64,000 bases of DNA from positions 1 through 64,000 of the forward strand of contig WXFH01000040.1 of NCBI GenBank assembly GCA_009881125.1. The letters are read 5' to 3'. Made by a program: the position numbers and the translations under genes. The notes under the pieces were generated by a model. The model saw nothing but the letters and a program-made list of their open reading frames with translations, ran no database searches and was not told where the DNA came from. Below are positions 8,765 to 16,692 of this stretch, one piece after another (positions within the stretch are counted from its first letter, which is position 1; each line of letters begins with the position of its first letter). Source of the stretch: Acidaminobacter sp. GTDB taxonomy: Bacteria > Bacillota_A > Clostridia > Peptostreptococcales > Acidaminobacteraceae.

Positions 8765-8773
8765 TGATACAAT
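8765..8773 (+). promoter_or_regulatory. Possible extended -10 promoter of the YeeE operon
   Basis: TGATACAAT lies 53 bp before the ATG at 8826, with no clear -35. This would fit a promoter needing the divergent LysR activator. The rest of 8555-8825 shows AT-rich dyads but no unambiguous operator. Confidence 0.35.
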
Positions 8774-8825
8774 TTTGTCAAGGGAGATTGTTAAACACGT
8801 CACAAACAACACAGGAGGAATGCTC

Positions 8826-9521
8826 ATGTCTGAAGGGACCAGCATCCGCCGCAGTTCATCCAGGGCAGGCACCACACGCAAGCCCAAGAAGAATCAGCTG
8901 CCCATTGCACTCGCAGTCGTGGTACTGATAATAGCGGTCGGAATCTTCGCTTCAACTCGCTCTGCCAACGCCGCGATCTTCTGGATCACCGGCATCGCTT
9001 TCGGATTCGTTCTTCAGAAAGCAAGATTTTGTTTCACCGCATCCATGCGGGATCCATATCTGACAGGCGGCACTTCAATAACGCGCGCTGTACTGATTGC
9101 ATTTTCACTCACGACCATAGGCTTCACTGCCATTAAATATGGTTATGCCGTTAAAGGCCTTGCCATTCCGGGAATGAGCTACGTTGTCCCTATCAGCGGC
9201 GCGACCGCTGTTGGCGCGATCATGTTCGGTACGGGCATGGTTATCGCAGGCGGCTGTGCGTCAGGAACTCTGATGCGCGTCGGCGAAATGTTCCATATGA
9301 ACATGATTTCACTTGTCTTCTTTATCGTAGGCTCCTTGCTCGGCGCCAATCATTTTGGCTGGTGGAAGCTCAACTTCATCAGCAATGGACCAAAAGTATT
9401 CCTTCCGGATTACTTAGGCTGGTTCGGCGCAGTGGCAGCACAGCTGACCCTGATTGCCATCATTTACATCATCGCGGCAGTTTATGAAAAACGGCGCGGC
9501 GGTGGCGGCGCAGCGCACTAA
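8826..9521 (+). CDS. YeeE/YedE-family sulfur transporter, first half
   Basis: 231 residues from the ATG at 8826 (AGGAGG, 7 bases spacing); the in-frame ATG at 8820 is too close. A basic N-terminal tail (SSSRAGTTRKPKK) precedes about six membrane segments. Family signatures are KARFCFTASMRD (about 67-78) and IAGGCASGTLMRVGE (about 140-154), each with a conserved Cys. YeeE/TsuA proteins carry thiosulfate through a ladder of such cysteines. Single-chain homologues are longer and contain two repeats. Here the second repeat is a separate gene at 9951 with a TusA gene between them. The product probably pairs with it in the membrane. Confidence 0.85.
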   Translation: MSEGTSIRRSSSRAGTTRKPKKNQLPIALAVVVLIIAVGIFASTRSANAAIFWITGIAFGFVLQKARFCFTASMRDPYLTGGTSITRAVLIAFSLTTIGFTAIKYGYAVKGLAIPGMSYVVPISGATAVGAIMFGTGMVIAGGCASGTLMRVGEMFHMNMISLVFFIVGSLLGANHFGWWKLNFISNGPKVFLPDYLGWFGAVAAQLTLIAIIYIIAAVYEKRRGGGGAAH

Positions 9522-9656
9522 CGCGGCGCTCTCATTTCGAACCTCATAAACAAAAGCGCAATCATTCACACCGTTAAATCACAAAGTCATTTTAAAATCC
9601 TTTACTAAAAACGAAATCACAAAAAAACTAAAATAAAATTTCAGGAGGTTATACAT

Positions 9657-9884
9657 ATGAAAGAAGTTATTCTCGACTGCATGGGCGAAGCGTGTCCGGT
9701 ACCTCTCATCAAATGCCAGAACAAAATCGCGGAACTTGAAATTGGCGATGTCATGATCGTCCAGATCGACCACTCATGCGCTATGAAAAACGTTCCGGAA
9801 TGGGCCAACAAAGAAGGCTACAACTGCGAGCTCGAAGAAGTGGATGACGGCGAGTGGGAAGTCATCATCGAAAAATCGAGATAA
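9657..9884 (+). CDS. TusA/TsuB-like sulfur carrier between the YeeE halves
   Basis: 75 residues with CPxP motif CPVPLIKCQN (Cys13) and a second Cys in the CAMKNVPEWA segment, replacing the more usual hydrophobic residues. ATG with a strong TCAGGAGGT site. The position between two transporter halves is that of TsuB, which works with TsuA in thiosulfate uptake. It probably receives sulfur from the channel on the cytoplasmic side. It is related to, but clearly diverged from, the TusA-like protein at 7245. Confidence 0.88.
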   Translation: MKEVILDCMGEACPVPLIKCQNKIAELEIGDVMIVQIDHSCAMKNVPEWANKEGYNCELEEVDDGEWEVIIEKSR

Positions 9885-9950
9885 AGATAGTTGAATGTTG
9901 GCAGGCAGCCAAAAAAGCGCTGCCCGTCATTCCTCCAGGAGGTGTAGTCT

Positions 9951-10508
9951 TTGGAAGGTTCCAAAAAGTTTTTCGATAAAATTACCCAAACTGAATTTTA
10001 TCAAATGTGGTTCAAAAATGCCTATTCCTATGTTACCGGCGCAGTCCTGCTGTCCATCCTTCAGATTGCGACGCTGGCATCCACCGGCGAGCCATGGGGT
10101 GTCTCAGGCGTCTTTGCTAACTGGGGCGCATGGATCTACGAAGCCTTCGGCGGCAGTGTCGACAAGTGGTACTATTTCAGCAGCCAAGGCGCGCAGAATA
10201 CGCTTAACAGCGGTATTCTAAATGATCCGGGCTCTTACAGAAATATGGGTATCATCGTGGGCGCATTGCTTGCTACGTTGTTCGCGTCACAATTTAAAAT
10301 CAAGAAGATCAAAAATAAAAAGCAGATTGTTGCAGCGACCATCGGCGGACTCCTTATGGGCTACGGCGCAAGACTTTCCTTTGGCTGCAACATAGGCGCA
10401 CTTTACGGCGGGATCGCCTCGTTGTCCCTGTCCGGCTGGGTCTTCGCAGTCTTTATGTTCGTTGGCGCAGTCGCCGGCAGCAAGCTTCTCGTCAAATACT
10501 TTATGTAG
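9951..10508 (+). CDS. YeeE/YedE-family sulfur transporter, second half
   Basis: 185 residues starting at TTG 9951 behind CCAGGAGGTG. About five membrane segments, with a short soluble insert near residues 65-90. The conserved block GARLSFGCNIGALYGGI (about residues 141-157) is the second-repeat counterpart of the GGCASG motif in the partner at 8826, with its pore Cys. It is 66 bp after the TusA gene and 12 bp before the reductase gene, so it is one operon. Function is inferred from the family as a channel for thiosulfate or a related sulfur anion. Confidence 0.85.
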   Translation: MEGSKKFFDKITQTEFYQMWFKNAYSYVTGAVLLSILQIATLASTGEPWGVSGVFANWGAWIYEAFGGSVDKWYYFSSQGAQNTLNSGILNDPGSYRNMGIIVGALLATLFASQFKIKKIKNKKQIVAATIGGLLMGYGARLSFGCNIGALYGGIASLSLSGWVFAVFMFVGAVAGSKLLVKYFM

Positions 10509-10520
10509 GGGTGAAACACG

Positions 10521-11747
10521 TTGGCTAGAGAAAAAGCAGTAGAGCATTATGACGTCGTCATTATAGGTGCAGGTCCTGCGGGTCTGACAGCCGCCATTTA
10601 CGCGGGCCGCGCACGTTTGAATACACTGTTGATCGAGAAGAGTCTCGTCGGTGGTCTTGCAACTTATACCAACGAAATTGAGAACTACCCAGGTTTCCCT
10701 GATAAGCCAAAAGGCGAAGAGATCACCAACCTCATGAAAAAACAGGCGCAGAATCTTGGCGTCAAGTTCAAAGGTGTTCTCGTTCAGAGTGTCGATCTCG
10801 AAGGCGAAGAAAAAGTCGTCGAGACTTTCAGAAACAAATTTATCGCGAAATCTGTCATCATCTCAACCGGCGGCCGTCCACGTACGACCGGCGGAAGAGA
10901 TGAAGAAAAATATCTTTATGACAAAGGCATCTCCTTCTGCGCCACTTGCGACGCGGCTGCCAACGAAAACAAGCACGTGGTCGTCATAGGTTCCGGCGAC
11001 GCAGCTATTGAAGAAGGCATGTTCCTGACTAAGTTTGCCCGAAAAGTGACGGTCTCCGTCATGCACGACAAGGGCATCATGGACTGTAACGAGATCGCTA
11101 AAGAAGCAGCGCTCAAAAACCCTAAGATGGATTTCGTCTGGAATTCAGTTGTCGAAGGTTTTGAAGGCGAAGACCACCTGGAGCGCGTCGTCCTCAAAAA
11201 CGTCAAGACGAATGAGCTCATTCCGGTAGAATGCGACAACTGCTTCGAGTTTATTGGCTATATTCCAAACACGGAAATTTTCAAAGGTCAGATCAATTTG
11301 ACCCCGCGTGGTTACATCCCAACAAATGAAATGATGGAGACCAACATTGAAGGTGTCTTCGCCTGCGGCGACGTCAGAGACAAATGGCTCCGTCAAGTCG
11401 CGACTTCTGTGGGTGATGGCGCAGTCGCGGCCGTCGCAGCAGAGAAATATATAGCGGAGTCCGAGACGTTTGAAAACTACATCATGCAAAAGGAAAAGCC
11501 AAGCCTGATCTACGTTTACAATGCCGTTGACCAGGAATCCAGAGCGCTTCTTCCGGTCGTTGAGCGCGTCGAGCAAGAGCTTGGCGGCGCGATCCAGCTG
11601 GTCAAAGTCGACTGCTACAAGTCCCAGGGCATTGCAAAGCGCCTTGGCATTGAGACTTTCCCAAGCGTCGTCTGCACCCAGGATGGCAAGATCGCCAGCG
11701 TATTGAACGAAAACTTGAATTACGACGCTATCAGAGCGTTATACTAG
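10521..11747 (+). CDS. Thioredoxin reductase fused to a thioredoxin-like domain lacking CxxC
   Basis: 408 residues from TTG 10521 (GGGGTGA upstream). Residues 1-315 are a low-molecular-weight thioredoxin reductase: FAD site GAGPAGLTAAIYAGRA, redox pair CATC at 140-143, NAD(P)H site GSGDAAIEEG, and C-terminal FAD motif FACGDVRDKWLRQV. Residues about 325-408 form a thioredoxin fold (LIYVYNAVDQESRALLP, VDCYKSQGIAKRLGIETFPSVV with cis-Pro). The position of the WCGPC motif reads VDQESR and has no cysteine, so the domain cannot shuttle electrons in the usual way and may instead dock a partner. The last gene of the sulfur operon, it presumably reduces sulfane sulfur or TusA persulfide. Confidence 0.88.
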   Translation: MAREKAVEHYDVVIIGAGPAGLTAAIYAGRARLNTLLIEKSLVGGLATYTNEIENYPGFPDKPKGEEITNLMKKQAQNLGVKFKGVLVQSVDLEGEEKVVETFRNKFIAKSVIISTGGRPRTTGGRDEEKYLYDKGISFCATCDAAANENKHVVVIGSGDAAIEEGMFLTKFARKVTVSVMHDKGIMDCNEIAKEAALKNPKMDFVWNSVVEGFEGEDHLERVVLKNVKTNELIPVECDNCFEFIGYIPNTEIFKGQINLTPRGYIPTNEMMETNIEGVFACGDVRDKWLRQVATSVGDGAVAAVAAEKYIAESETFENYIMQKEKPSLIYVYNAVDQESRALLPVVERVEQELGGAIQLVKVDCYKSQGIAKRLGIETFPSVVCTQDGKIASVLNENLNYDAIRALY

Positions 11748-11783
11748 AAATACAAGACAAGTCCCCGCTTGTTTAGAGTTCAG

Positions 11784-11840
11784 AAAACCGTGGAAGCTGG
11801 CGTCAAAATCGCCACACTTCCACGGTTTTGTTTTTTTTTT
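11784..11840 (+). terminator. Terminator of the sulfur operon
   Basis: AAAACCGTGGAAG / CTTCCACGGTTTT stem, 20-base loop with an internal GGCG/CGCC pairing, then G and ten T. Confidence 0.92.
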
Positions 11841-12005
11841 GCCGATGGTGACCCAATCCCGCCAGTGTCCACCACCCTTCTCCCCCGTCGCATCCATCAC
11901 CCCAGGGAGACGCGCCCGTCCCGCCCCTTGCCAAATTCGTCTGCTTTTGACATACTTAAACCAGTGACACCGTGAAATTTACTCAAACCCTCAGGAGGTT
12001 CCTCC

Positions 12006-12908
12006 ATGACCTTAAACAAACCCGTTATCTTCGTCGCCGCCGCTGCCTTTCTTTGGGGTCTGATTGGCCTGTTTGGCACCTTCCTCAACCGAGCCGGCGT
12101 CACCGCCCTGGAAATTGTCTCCCTGCGCGCAGTCTTTTCAGGCGTGTTCCTGACCCTTTACTGGCTCATTAAAGACCGGTCTGTCCTGCGCGTCAGATTC
12201 AAGGATCTGAAGTACTTCGCCGGCACCGGCCTCCTGAGTTTTCTGGTCTTCAACTATTTCTTCTTCACCACCATGCAGCTCACCAATATTTCCGTCAGCG
12301 TGACCCTGCTCTATACCTGCCCCATTTTTGTCGTCCTGCTCTCCAGGCTGTTTTTCAAGGAACCTCTGACAACCTCGAAATGGACTGCGCTGCTCCTGAC
12401 CCTGTCCGGCTGTGCATTGGTCACCGGCCTGATAGGCCAGCCACTGGACAAAGTCCCCTTCACCGGCATCCTCACAGGACTCTGTTCCGGCCTGACCTTT
12501 GCCCTCTACAGTATTTTCAGCAAGCTAGCCCTCGCCAAGTATTCTTCAGCGACGGTTACCACTTACACCTTTATAGTTGCTTCCATAGGCATCCTGTTTA
12601 TAGTTCCGCCGGTATTCTTCGCAGAGATTTCTGTTCAACCGGCAGTCCTGCTTCCCGGTCTGTCCCTCGCGCTTCTCTGCACGGTGGTCCCGTTTCTCCT
12701 CTATACCCGGGCCGTCCAGTCCCTGGAAGCCGGCCGCGCCGCTCTGATCACCACTCTGGAACCGGTTGTCGCAGCACTTCTGGGTTATTTTGTCTTTGGT
12801 GAAGCCCTTGGAATTTTGAAAGTCGTCGGCATTCTCCTGGTGGCCACTGGCGTCCTTCTCGTACAGCGCCCGGGCGCATCCGGTACGCTCACCGAAAACG
12901 CCTCCTAA
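12006..12908 (+). CDS. EamA/DMT-family transporter (RhaT/YdcZ type)
   Basis: 300 residues, ten predicted membrane segments arranged as two EamA repeats (about 5-135 and 150-285). The first repeat starts AAFLWGLIGLFGTFLNR and ends with an SGCALVTG segment; the second ends GEALGILKVVGILLVATGVLL. ATG with CAGGAGGTTCCTCC. A single gene with its own downstream dyad. Family members export metabolites such as amino acids. The substrate cannot be told from sequence. Confidence 0.85.
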   Translation: MTLNKPVIFVAAAAFLWGLIGLFGTFLNRAGVTALEIVSLRAVFSGVFLTLYWLIKDRSVLRVRFKDLKYFAGTGLLSFLVFNYFFFTTMQLTNISVSVTLLYTCPIFVVLLSRLFFKEPLTTSKWTALLLTLSGCALVTGLIGQPLDKVPFTGILTGLCSGLTFALYSIFSKLALAKYSSATVTTYTFIVASIGILFIVPPVFFAEISVQPAVLLPGLSLALLCTVVPFLLYTRAVQSLEAGRAALITTLEPVVAALLGYFVFGEALGILKVVGILLVATGVLLVQRPGASGTLTENAS

Positions 12909-12913
12909 ATCAC

Positions 12914-12990
12914 AAAAAAGCAGAGCCTCTATCAGCCTGCGCTAATCCATGCGCGTGCGAGCTAAAGAGACCCTGCTATTTATTTTTTTG
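12914..12990 (+). terminator. Probable imperfect terminator after the EamA gene
   Basis: AAGCAGAGCCTCTATCAGC can pair imperfectly with GCTAAAGAGACCCTGCT, followed by ATTTATTTTTTT. The T run abuts a GCCGATGGT copy. Confidence 0.5.
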
Positions 12991-12999
12991 CCGATGGTT

Positions 13000-13779
13000 T
13001 CATTCCTCAACAAAACACAAAGCTGCAACGTCATCCAAGACCACAGCCACATTGTCCTGTATGACCAAATCCGCCTTGTTGTCCAGCGGAGTCGTACTCT
13101 TGTTGACGAGCACCAGCCGTCCGCCTGAGTAGCCCCTGACGAGTCCCGCCGCCGGATAAACTACCAGGGAGGTTCCGCCTACAATCAGCAGATCCGCCTG
13201 ATCCACCGCCTCTGCGGCTGCCTGGATCACTTCACCCTTTAACGGTTCTTCATACAGCACCACATCCGGCCGAACGGTGCCATGACATTTCAGGCATTTA
13301 GGAATGGCGCCCTGAGCTGCAAGGATAAAGCCGAGGTCATACCGCTCTCCACAGCGCACACAGTAGTTCTCGTGCACTGTTCCGTGAAGCTCGATCACGG
13401 CTTTGCTGCCTCCAAGCTGATGGAGTCCGTCTATGTTCTGGGTGACGACCGTGACATCCAAACCGCGGCTTTCCAGCTCTGCCAACGCCGTATGGGCCCG
13501 GTTAGGCAGGGCATCCGGGTAGAGAATCTGTTCAAAGTAATATTTAAAGAACACCTCAGGATGCTGTAAAAAAAACGAGCGGCTTAAAATTGTTTCTGGG
13601 GGATACCCATAAGCTTCCACCGCTTGATACAGGCCTTTTTCACTTCTGAAGTCCGGCACGCCGCTCTCTGTGGACACCCCCGCGCCTCCAAAAAAGACGA
13701 TATGGCGGGCTTCTTTAATCCACTGTGCGAGCTTGGCGGCATCCCCGGACAAATGACTGCTGTCCCGAATGATTTTCAT
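13000..13779 (-). CDS. cobB: Sir2-family NAD-dependent protein deacylase (CobB)
   Basis: 259 residues from the ATG at 13779 (GGAGG, 8 bases). An ATG five codons upstream has no ribosome site. Motifs in order: GAGVSTESGVPDFRS (NAD site), TQNIDGLH, catalytic His in ELHGTV, zinc cysteines CVRC and CLKC, and GGTSLVVYP. Length and motifs fit bacterial SIR2 class enzymes, which remove acetyl and related acyl groups from lysines using NAD. It stands alone, downstream of aconitase on the same strand and separated by repeats, so co-transcription is uncertain. Confidence 0.92.
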   Translation of the reverse strand: MKIIRDSSHLSGDAAKLAQWIKEARHIVFFGGAGVSTESGVPDFRSEKGLYQAVEAYGYPPETILSRSFFLQHPEVFFKYYFEQILYPDALPNRAHTALAELESRGLDVTVVTQNIDGLHQLGGSKAVIELHGTVHENYCVRCGERYDLGFILAAQGAIPKCLKCHGTVRPDVVLYEEPLKGEVIQAAAEAVDQADLLIVGGTSLVVYPAAGLVRGYSGGRLVLVNKSTTPLDNKADLVIQDNVAVVLDDVAALCFVEE

Positions 13780-13797
13780 GGGCTGATCCTCCAAACT

Positions 13798-13889
13798 GAA
13801 ACTGGGTGTCTGACACCAAGTTTCTCATCTTTGAGTCTCGCGAGAAGAAACTCGGTGTCTGCGGCTTTAACCTATCGACTCCGAGTTTC
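13798..13889. repeat. GGTGTC palindrome and degenerate relative
   Basis: GAAACT-GGGTGTCTGACACC-AAGTTTC occupies 13798-13824. A second element, GAAACTCGG (13847-13855) / CCGAGTTTC (13881-13889), keeps the outer arms but has a different 25-base interior, followed by a T-rich stretch. They fill the aconitase-Sir2 gap. Confidence 0.75.
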
Positions 13890-13913
13890 TTCCTTTTTTC
13901 GTTCCATTAGAAA

Positions 13914-16622
13914 TTACTTCGTCATATCCCTCAAAACCTTCTGCAAGATTCCGCCGTTGCGATAGTAGTCAATTTCCACCAAACTGTCTATTCTGCTTTG
14001 AACCTTGAAGGTCTTAGACGTTCCATCCTTGGCAACCGCTGTCACATCGACCAGCGCCCTAGGCTTCAGATCATTGGAAAGGCCTGCAATAGAGAAGGTC
14101 TCTTCCCCGGTAAGTCCGAGGCTTTCACGGCTTTCACCCTCAACAAATTGGAGCGGGAGCACACCCATGCCAATCAGATTGCTTCTGTGGATTCTTTCAT
14201 AGCTTTCAGCAATAACTGCCTTCACACCTAGGAGATAAACCCCTTTTGCCGCCCAGTCACGGGAGCTGCCGGTGCCGTATTCCTTACCAGCAAGAATGAT
14301 CAGGTTTCTGCCATCCGCTTGGTAAATCATAGCTGCATCGTAGATTGGCATGACTTCATTGTTCATGAAGCAAGTTGTATAGCCGCCCTCTTTCCCATTC
14401 GCCAAAATGTTTCGGATTCGAATATTGGCAAGCGTACCGCGCATCATGACTTCATGATTGCCTCGGCGGGCGCCGTAGGAGTTAAAGTCTGCTTTCTCAA
14501 CACCGTTTGCAATCAGATACTGCCCCGCTGGGCTGTTGACTCCAATATTGCCAGCCGGTGATAAGTGGTCTGTGGTGATGGAGTCGCCAAAGACACCGAG
14601 CACTGTAGCATTATCAATAGGCTTGATATCATCCACTTCAGGTTTCATGCCTTCAAAATAAGGCGGCTCCTGAACATAAGTGGATTTTGGATCCCAGCTG
14701 TAAAGCGCTTTCTCTTCAACTTCAACCGCATCCCATTGTGGATTCGCGCTGTAAATCTTTTCGTAGCTGGATTTAAACATTTCAGACGTGACAGTTTTCT
14801 TAACCAGGTCATGAATCTCAGCATTGGTTGGCCAGAGATCCTTGAAGTAGACCGGTTCATTCTTATCATTATAAGCCACCGGCTCAGTCGCGAAATCCAG
14901 ATCTACGCGTCCAGCCAGCGCATAAACGACGACCAGCATAGGAGACGCCAGGAAGTTGGCTTTAACTTGAGCATGGACACGGCCTTCAAAGTTTCTGTTG
15001 GCACTGACGACCGCAGCGACCGTCATGTCATGCTCGTCGACTGCCTTGGCGACAGGTGCCGGAAGCGGCCCGGAGTTGCCAATACAAGTTCCGCAGCCAT
15101 AGCCTGTGACGTGGAAGCCAATCTTTTTCAAATCCTCCATGACGCCACCGGCAATCAGATATTCGGTAACGACGCGTGAACCCGGCGTCAGGCTGGTTTT
15201 TACATATTTAGGAGGCTTAAGACCCATAGCGACAGCTTTTTTTGCCACAAGTCCGGCACCCAGCATGACACTTGGATTCGATGTATTCGTACAGCTTGTA
15301 ATGGACGCAATGGCAACAGAGCCCGCACGCAGCGTTTCAACTGTACCATCTTCCCAATTTATGTCCACAGTTTTAGAAGCAGCTGCCTCATCCAGGGCAA
15401 AACCCCTCTCTGCAACCGGTGCTGACAACGCCTTTTTGAAAGTCTCTTTCATGGCGCTGAGCGGCACGCGGTCCTGAGGACGCTTTGGTCCTGCAAGAGA
15501 AGGCTCCACCTTTGAAAGGTCCAGCTCAAGCTTTGTAGTATAAACTTTCTCAGCCTCGCCGGGAACACTGTACATTCCCTGAGCTTTGTAATAAGCGCGG
15601 CACAGTTCCACCAGTTTCTCATCTCTGCCCGTCTGAAGCATATAATTCATGGTTTCATCATCTACAGGGAAATAGCCCATGGTTGCGCCATATTCCGGAG
15701 ACATGTTGGCCACTGTTGCACGGTCCGGCAAACTCATGCCATGGACGCCTTCGCCATAGAATTCGACGAATTTATCTACAACTTTATGTTTTCTAAGCAT
15801 CTCTGTCACAGTCAAGGCAAGATCCGTTGCGTTGACGCCTTCAGGAAGTTTCCCGGTCAGTTTGACACCGACCACTTCAGGTGTAACAAAGAAGAGCGGC
15901 TGACCGAGCATGCAGGCTTCCGCCTCAATGCCGCCAACACCCCAGCCCACAACCCCAAGGCCGTTGATCTGAGTAGTGTGTGAGTCCGTACCAACCAGAG
16001 AGTCAGGATAGACGACCACACCTTCAGCCGTTTCCTTCTTAAACACCCCAGTCGCGAGGTACTCAAGATTGACCTGGTGAATGATACCGGAAGCAGGCGG
16101 TACCGCCTTAAAGTTCTTAAATGATTTTTGTGCCCATTTCAAGAACTTGTAGCGCTCGTCATTGCGCTGGAATTCAAGCTCCGTGTTTAAGTCCATGGCC
16201 TCATCCGAACCAAAATAGTCTACCATTACAGAGTGGTCAATGACTAAGTCGACCGGAATAAGCGGATTAACCACAGTAGGATCCTGCCCCATTCTTGCGA
16301 CGAAGGATCTCATAGCCGCAAGATCGACGACAACAGGAACACCTGTAAAATCCTGTAGAACAATTCGAGCCGGCTGGAAAGGAATTTCCTGGCCTTTGCC
16401 ATAGCCTTCCGCCCATTTCGCTATTTGCATCACATGCTCTTTAGTCGTTGCAAATTCATCATAATTGCGAATCGCTGCTTCGAGAAGTACCTTAATGGAA
16501 TAGGGGAGCTGGCTGACCTTGCCCATTCCCATGGCTTCCAGTTCGTTGATGTCATAGTATAAAAACTTCTCATCAGCAACTTCTAAGGTTTTTGCCTGAA
16601 CCATTGGTTGAAATTTGGACAC
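13914..16622 (-). CDS. acnA: Aconitate hydratase A
   Basis: 902 residues, the normal AcnA/IRP1-type length, starting at GTG 16622 behind AAAGGAGGAAATATT. The cluster ligands are in ITSCTNTSNP and GYGCGTCIGNSG; the swivel domain carries GDSITTDHLSPAG and YGTGSSRDWAAKG. It interconverts citrate and isocitrate. It is the last gene of a minus-strand run AbrB-citC-icd-citXG-acnA, 70 bp after citXG. Together with isocitrate dehydrogenase it gives an oxidative route from imported citrate to 2-oxoglutarate in addition to the lyase route. Confidence 0.96.
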   Translation of the reverse strand: MSKFQPMVQAKTLEVADEKFLYYDINELEAMGMGKVSQLPYSIKVLLEAAIRNYDEFATTKEHVMQIAKWAEGYGKGQEIPFQPARIVLQDFTGVPVVVDLAAMRSFVARMGQDPTVVNPLIPVDLVIDHSVMVDYFGSDEAMDLNTELEFQRNDERYKFLKWAQKSFKNFKAVPPASGIIHQVNLEYLATGVFKKETAEGVVVYPDSLVGTDSHTTQINGLGVVGWGVGGIEAEACMLGQPLFFVTPEVVGVKLTGKLPEGVNATDLALTVTEMLRKHKVVDKFVEFYGEGVHGMSLPDRATVANMSPEYGATMGYFPVDDETMNYMLQTGRDEKLVELCRAYYKAQGMYSVPGEAEKVYTTKLELDLSKVEPSLAGPKRPQDRVPLSAMKETFKKALSAPVAERGFALDEAAASKTVDINWEDGTVETLRAGSVAIASITSCTNTSNPSVMLGAGLVAKKAVAMGLKPPKYVKTSLTPGSRVVTEYLIAGGVMEDLKKIGFHVTGYGCGTCIGNSGPLPAPVAKAVDEHDMTVAAVVSANRNFEGRVHAQVKANFLASPMLVVVYALAGRVDLDFATEPVAYNDKNEPVYFKDLWPTNAEIHDLVKKTVTSEMFKSSYEKIYSANPQWDAVEVEEKALYSWDPKSTYVQEPPYFEGMKPEVDDIKPIDNATVLGVFGDSITTDHLSPAGNIGVNSPAGQYLIANGVEKADFNSYGARRGNHEVMMRGTLANIRIRNILANGKEGGYTTCFMNNEVMPIYDAAMIYQADGRNLIILAGKEYGTGSSRDWAAKGVYLLGVKAVIAESYERIHRSNLIGMGVLPLQFVEGESRESLGLTGEETFSIAGLSNDLKPRALVDVTAVAKDGTSKTFKVQSRIDSLVEIDYYRNGGILQKVLRDMTK

Positions 16623-16692
16623 AATATTTCCTCCTTTTCAACTGCAGCTTAAAATTGAACCTCTGCAGTACATTGAATCAGTGCAATAGATG

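Noticed and set aside
13847..13896. Terminator for aconitase at the degenerate repeat
   Set aside because: The T-rich side is on the plus strand, while aconitase is read on the minus strand; no T run follows in that direction.
14565..15179. 204-codon open frame opposite aconitase, and similar frames at 51931-52914, 55287-56066 and 61511-62311
   Set aside because: All lie opposite genes with full catalytic motifs and show no ribosome sites or domains; they are codon-bias shadows.
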